DNA of 64,000 nt from CAYUHK01 sp964475165. Lineage in GTDB: Bacteria; Verrucomicrobiota; Kiritimatiellia; JAAZAB01. Under the pieces are notes generated by a model. It ran no database searches. It saw only the letters and a program-made list of their open reading frames with translations, and had not been told where the DNA came from. This document shows, piece after piece, positions 62,005 through 64,000 of this stretch. Both the position numbers and the translations under genes were made by a program. Within the stretch, counting starts at the first letter, position 1, and every line of letters begins with the position of its first letter. The stretch is taken from the NCBI GenBank assembly GCA_964475165.1, contig CAYYVN010000007.1:1-64000 (forward strand). The letters run 5' to 3'.

Positions 62005-62782
62005 CGGCGTTCCAGCAGGCATCCATTTCGGCCAGCGAACATTGAGTGATATCGCGTTGCTGCTGGTGCAGGCGGCGCTCCACGGCTTGGAAGCGGCGGG
62101 TGAACTTAGCCACGGTCTGGTCCAAAGTTTCCTCGGCATTCATACCCTGGAAACGGCTGAGGTTGACCACCGCAAAAAGCAGATCGCCAATTTCAGCGCG
62201 GATCTGCGCCGGGTCGCCGGCGGCCAGCGCCGCTTTAACTTCGGCCAGTTCCTCATCCACTTTGGCCATTACATCCTCCAGCTGCTGCCAATCAAAGCCG
62301 ACCCGGGCCACCCGCCGCTGCACATGCTGCGCCTTATGCAAGGCTGGCAGATGCCGCGGAACATTCCCCACCACGGAGGGCGGCGGCTGATCGCTGGCGG
62401 GCGCCGCTTGCTTTTCGCGCGCCTTGATGGCCTCCCAATTCTTGAGCACTTCGGCCGAGCCGGAAACCGGTTGCTGCCCAAAAACATGAGGATGGCGCCG
62501 GATCAATTTGGCGTTGAGCCCGCGCACCACATCGCCAAAGGTGAAAGCGCCTTCTTCCTGACGCACCTGCGCTTGAAAGACCACTTGCAAGAGCAAATCG
62601 CCCAATTCCTCCTGGTGCTTGGCTGGCTGGCCGGAATCGATGGCATCGATGAGCTCATAGCATTCCTCCACCAGATATTGCTTGAGAGAATCCAGGGTCT
62701 GCTCGCGATCCCAGGGACAGCCGGCGGCGGAACGCAGGCGGGCCATGATTTCCAATAATTGCTGGATAGCTTCCATCTTCAT
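61988..62782 (-). CDS. mazG: nucleoside triphosphate pyrophosphohydrolase MazG
   Basis: Housekeeping NTP pyrophosphatase, 264 aa, with two MazG repeats. The N-terminal repeat has GCPWDREQT, LVEECYELIDAID and the EELGDLLLQVVFQ metal motif; the C-terminal repeat has KVDEELAEVKAAL and EIGDLLFAVVNLSR. Both ExxE/D-type metal sites look intact. Its ATG overlaps the thiC stop (ATGA). Confidence 0.93.
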   Translation of the reverse strand: MKMEAIQQLLEIMARLRSAAGCPWDREQTLDSLKQYLVEECYELIDAIDSGQPAKHQEELGDLLLQVVFQAQVRQEEGAFTFGDVVRGLNAKLIRRHPHVFGQQPVSGSAEVLKNWEAIKAREKQAAPASDQPPPSVVGNVPRHLPALHKAQHVQRRVARVGFDWQQLEDVMAKVDEELAEVKAALAAGDPAQIRAEIGDLLFAVVNLSRFQGMNAEETLDQTVAKFTRRFQAVERRLHQQQRDITQCSLAEMDACWNAVKAEE

Positions 62783-63999
62783 TCAGCGGCGGCGGGAGCG
62801 TCACCCGCCGCTGATTCCTGGGTTTGCCGGGCAACCTGCTGGGAAATGCGCACGGCACAAAAGTCGGCTCCGCACATGCTGCAATGATCGCCGGTGCGCG
62901 GGGTCGTACCAACCGATTCCTGAAACCTTTGCTTGGCGCGGGCGCCATCCAGGGCCAATTTGAACTGTGCTTCCCAATCGAAAGCCGTGCGCGCGCGGGC
63001 CATGGCATCATCCCAGGCCCGGGCGCCGGGCAGGCCGCGGGCCACATCGGCGGCATGGGCCGCGATGCGGCTGGCCATGATACCCTCGCGAACCTCCGCG
63101 GCGGTGGGCAATCCAAGGTGTTCGGCCGGCGTCACATAGCATAGCAAGGCGGCGCCATACATGGCGGCCGCGGTGGCGCCGATGGCCGAAGTGATATGAT
63201 CATAGCCGGGCGCCACATCAGTGACCACCGGTCCCAAAACATAAAAAGGCGCCTCAGCGCACAAGGCCGCCTGGCGCTCCATATTCATTTGGATCTGGTT
63301 AAAGGGCACATGGCCCGGACCTTCCACCATCACTTGCACGCCGCGCTGGCGGCAGCGCGCCACCAACTCTGCCAAGGCCTCCAACTCGGCGAACTGAGCG
63401 GCGTCGCTGGCATCGGCCAGACAGCCAGGCCGCAGGCCATCGCCCAGCGAAACAGTCACATCATGCGCATGGCAGATATCCAGCACGGTATCCCAAGCCT
63501 CATAGAGCGGATTCTCCCGCTGATGGGCTGTCATCCAGGCGGCCAGGATGGCCCCACCGCGGCTGACAATGCCCGCCAGGCGCTGCATGGCCAGGGGCAC
63601 ATGCCGCCGCAGGATGCCGGCGTGCAAGGTCATGAAATCAACCCCCTGCGCCGCCTGTTCGGCGATGACTTCCAGCAGTATCCCCGGCTCAAAGGCGGCG
63701 AAATCGCCGCCCACCCGGGAAACAGCCTCATAGATCGGCACCGTGCCCAAGGGCAAGGGACAGGCCGCCAGCATGGCCGAACGCAGCTCGGCCAGGTTCT
63801 CGCCCACGCTCAAATCCATCACCAAATCGGCGCCGCTGGTGCGCACTATGGCCAGCTTGCATAATTCGGTGGGCATATCGGATTGCTCAGCGGAAAAGCC
63901 GATATTGGCATTGACCTTGGTCCGAAACTTGCGCCCGACAACCACCGGCTGTAAGAGAGTATGGCGCGGATTAGCCGGCAATACGGCGCGCCCCGCCGC
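62779..63999 (-). CDS. thiC: phosphomethylpyrimidine synthase ThiC, 5' partial
   Basis: Radical SAM enzyme that rearranges AIR to the pyrimidine of thiamine. The frame stays open to the window edge, so the N-terminus is missing; 406 residues are visible. ThiC segments: GRKFRTKVNANIG, GADLVMDLSVGENL, GVDFMTLHAGI, NPLYEAWDTVLDIC, SLGDGLRPGCLADA, VEGPGHVPFNQI, FYVLGPVVTDVAPGYDHITS and the C-terminal cluster motif CSMCGADFC (CxxCx4C). With thiH and thiE at the other window end it shows de novo thiamine synthesis. mazG is coupled downstream. Confidence 0.95.
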   Translation of the reverse strand, partial: AAGRAVLPANPRHTLLQPVVVGRKFRTKVNANIGFSAEQSDMPTELCKLAIVRTSGADLVMDLSVGENLAELRSAMLAACPLPLGTVPIYEAVSRVGGDFAAFEPGILLEVIAEQAAQGVDFMTLHAGILRRHVPLAMQRLAGIVSRGGAILAAWMTAHQRENPLYEAWDTVLDICHAHDVTVSLGDGLRPGCLADASDAAQFAELEALAELVARCRQRGVQVMVEGPGHVPFNQIQMNMERQAALCAEAPFYVLGPVVTDVAPGYDHITSAIGATAAAMYGAALLCYVTPAEHLGLPTAAEVREGIMASRIAAHAADVARGLPGARAWDDAMARARTAFDWEAQFKLALDGARAKQRFQESVGTTPRTGDHCSMCGADFCAVRISQQVARQTQESAAGDAPAAAE

Positions 64000-64000
64000 C

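Overview
This 64 kb window comes from a GC-rich, gene-dense, Gram-negative bacterial chromosome, probably a PVC-superphylum lineage (Kiritimatiellota/Verrucomicrobiota-like; inferred, moderate confidence). The envelope genes include an LptD-type LPS assembly protein and a complete rod-shape set. Lineage hints are a compact type II-C Cas9 that, from memory, resembles Akkermansia-type Cas9s along much of its length, a bacterial B-family DNA polymerase, a Dna2-like nuclease-helicase, a pyrophosphate-type phosphofructokinase, a group 3b-type NiFe hydrogenase, and archaeal/eukaryotic-type ProRS and GlyRS. Anaerobic, fermentative growth is likely.

Layout. 0-12 kb: the end of a CorA-like transporter, thiH-thiE (thiamine), then a long minus-strand operon running DUF2961/GH172 lipoprotein - PPi-type phosphofructokinase - DUF362 iron-sulfur protein - bioF-bioH-bioC-bioD-bioA. 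12-18.6 kb: mutM, guaA, purL, purQ on the plus strand. 18.6-23.6 kb: a CBS-domain gene, hydBGDA and the maturation protease. 23.7-25.2 kb: proS, apparently starting at ATT. 25.3-30.3 kb: a type II-C CRISPR-Cas locus with a short array (interrupted by a 100-N gap), cas2, cas1, cas9 and a divergent tracrRNA, next to tRNA-Arg(CCT). 30.8-44.3 kb: a sugar-dehydrogenase-like oxidoreductase, then mreB-mreC-mreD-mrdA-rodA-rng-lptD-polB. 44.4-53.4 kb: an N-acetylhexosamine-kinase-like gene, the Dna2-like protein, a beta-helix acyltransferase-like protein, glmM and a ROK-like kinase. 53.6-64 kb: DUF481 barrel, glyS, dapF, hup, hisI, a membrane Ser/Thr kinase, lgt, rluD, mazG and thiC (cut by the window end).

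Most striking points. (1) Both purine-pathway glutaminases in the window lack the catalytic cysteine: GuaA has Gly83 (and Asn167 for His, and Asp-Ser for the oxyanion Gly-Gly), and PurQ has Asp97, while their synthetase partners look intact. This suggests ammonia-dependent purine synthesis or an unknown ammonia donor. (2) The CRISPR repeat contains a complete -35/-10-like promoter, so each spacer may drive its own crRNA, and a tracrRNA with a clear anti-repeat lies divergent from cas9. (3) Several first genes of transcription units have a promoter -10 box only 6-11 nt from the ATG and no Shine-Dalgarno sequence, i.e. predicted leaderless mRNAs. (4) proS has a strong promoter and Shine-Dalgarno sequence but no ATG/GTG/TTG upstream of its conserved N-terminus. 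(5) The 100-N gap in the array is flanked by identical 55-nt ends, the signature of a de Bruijn graph break.
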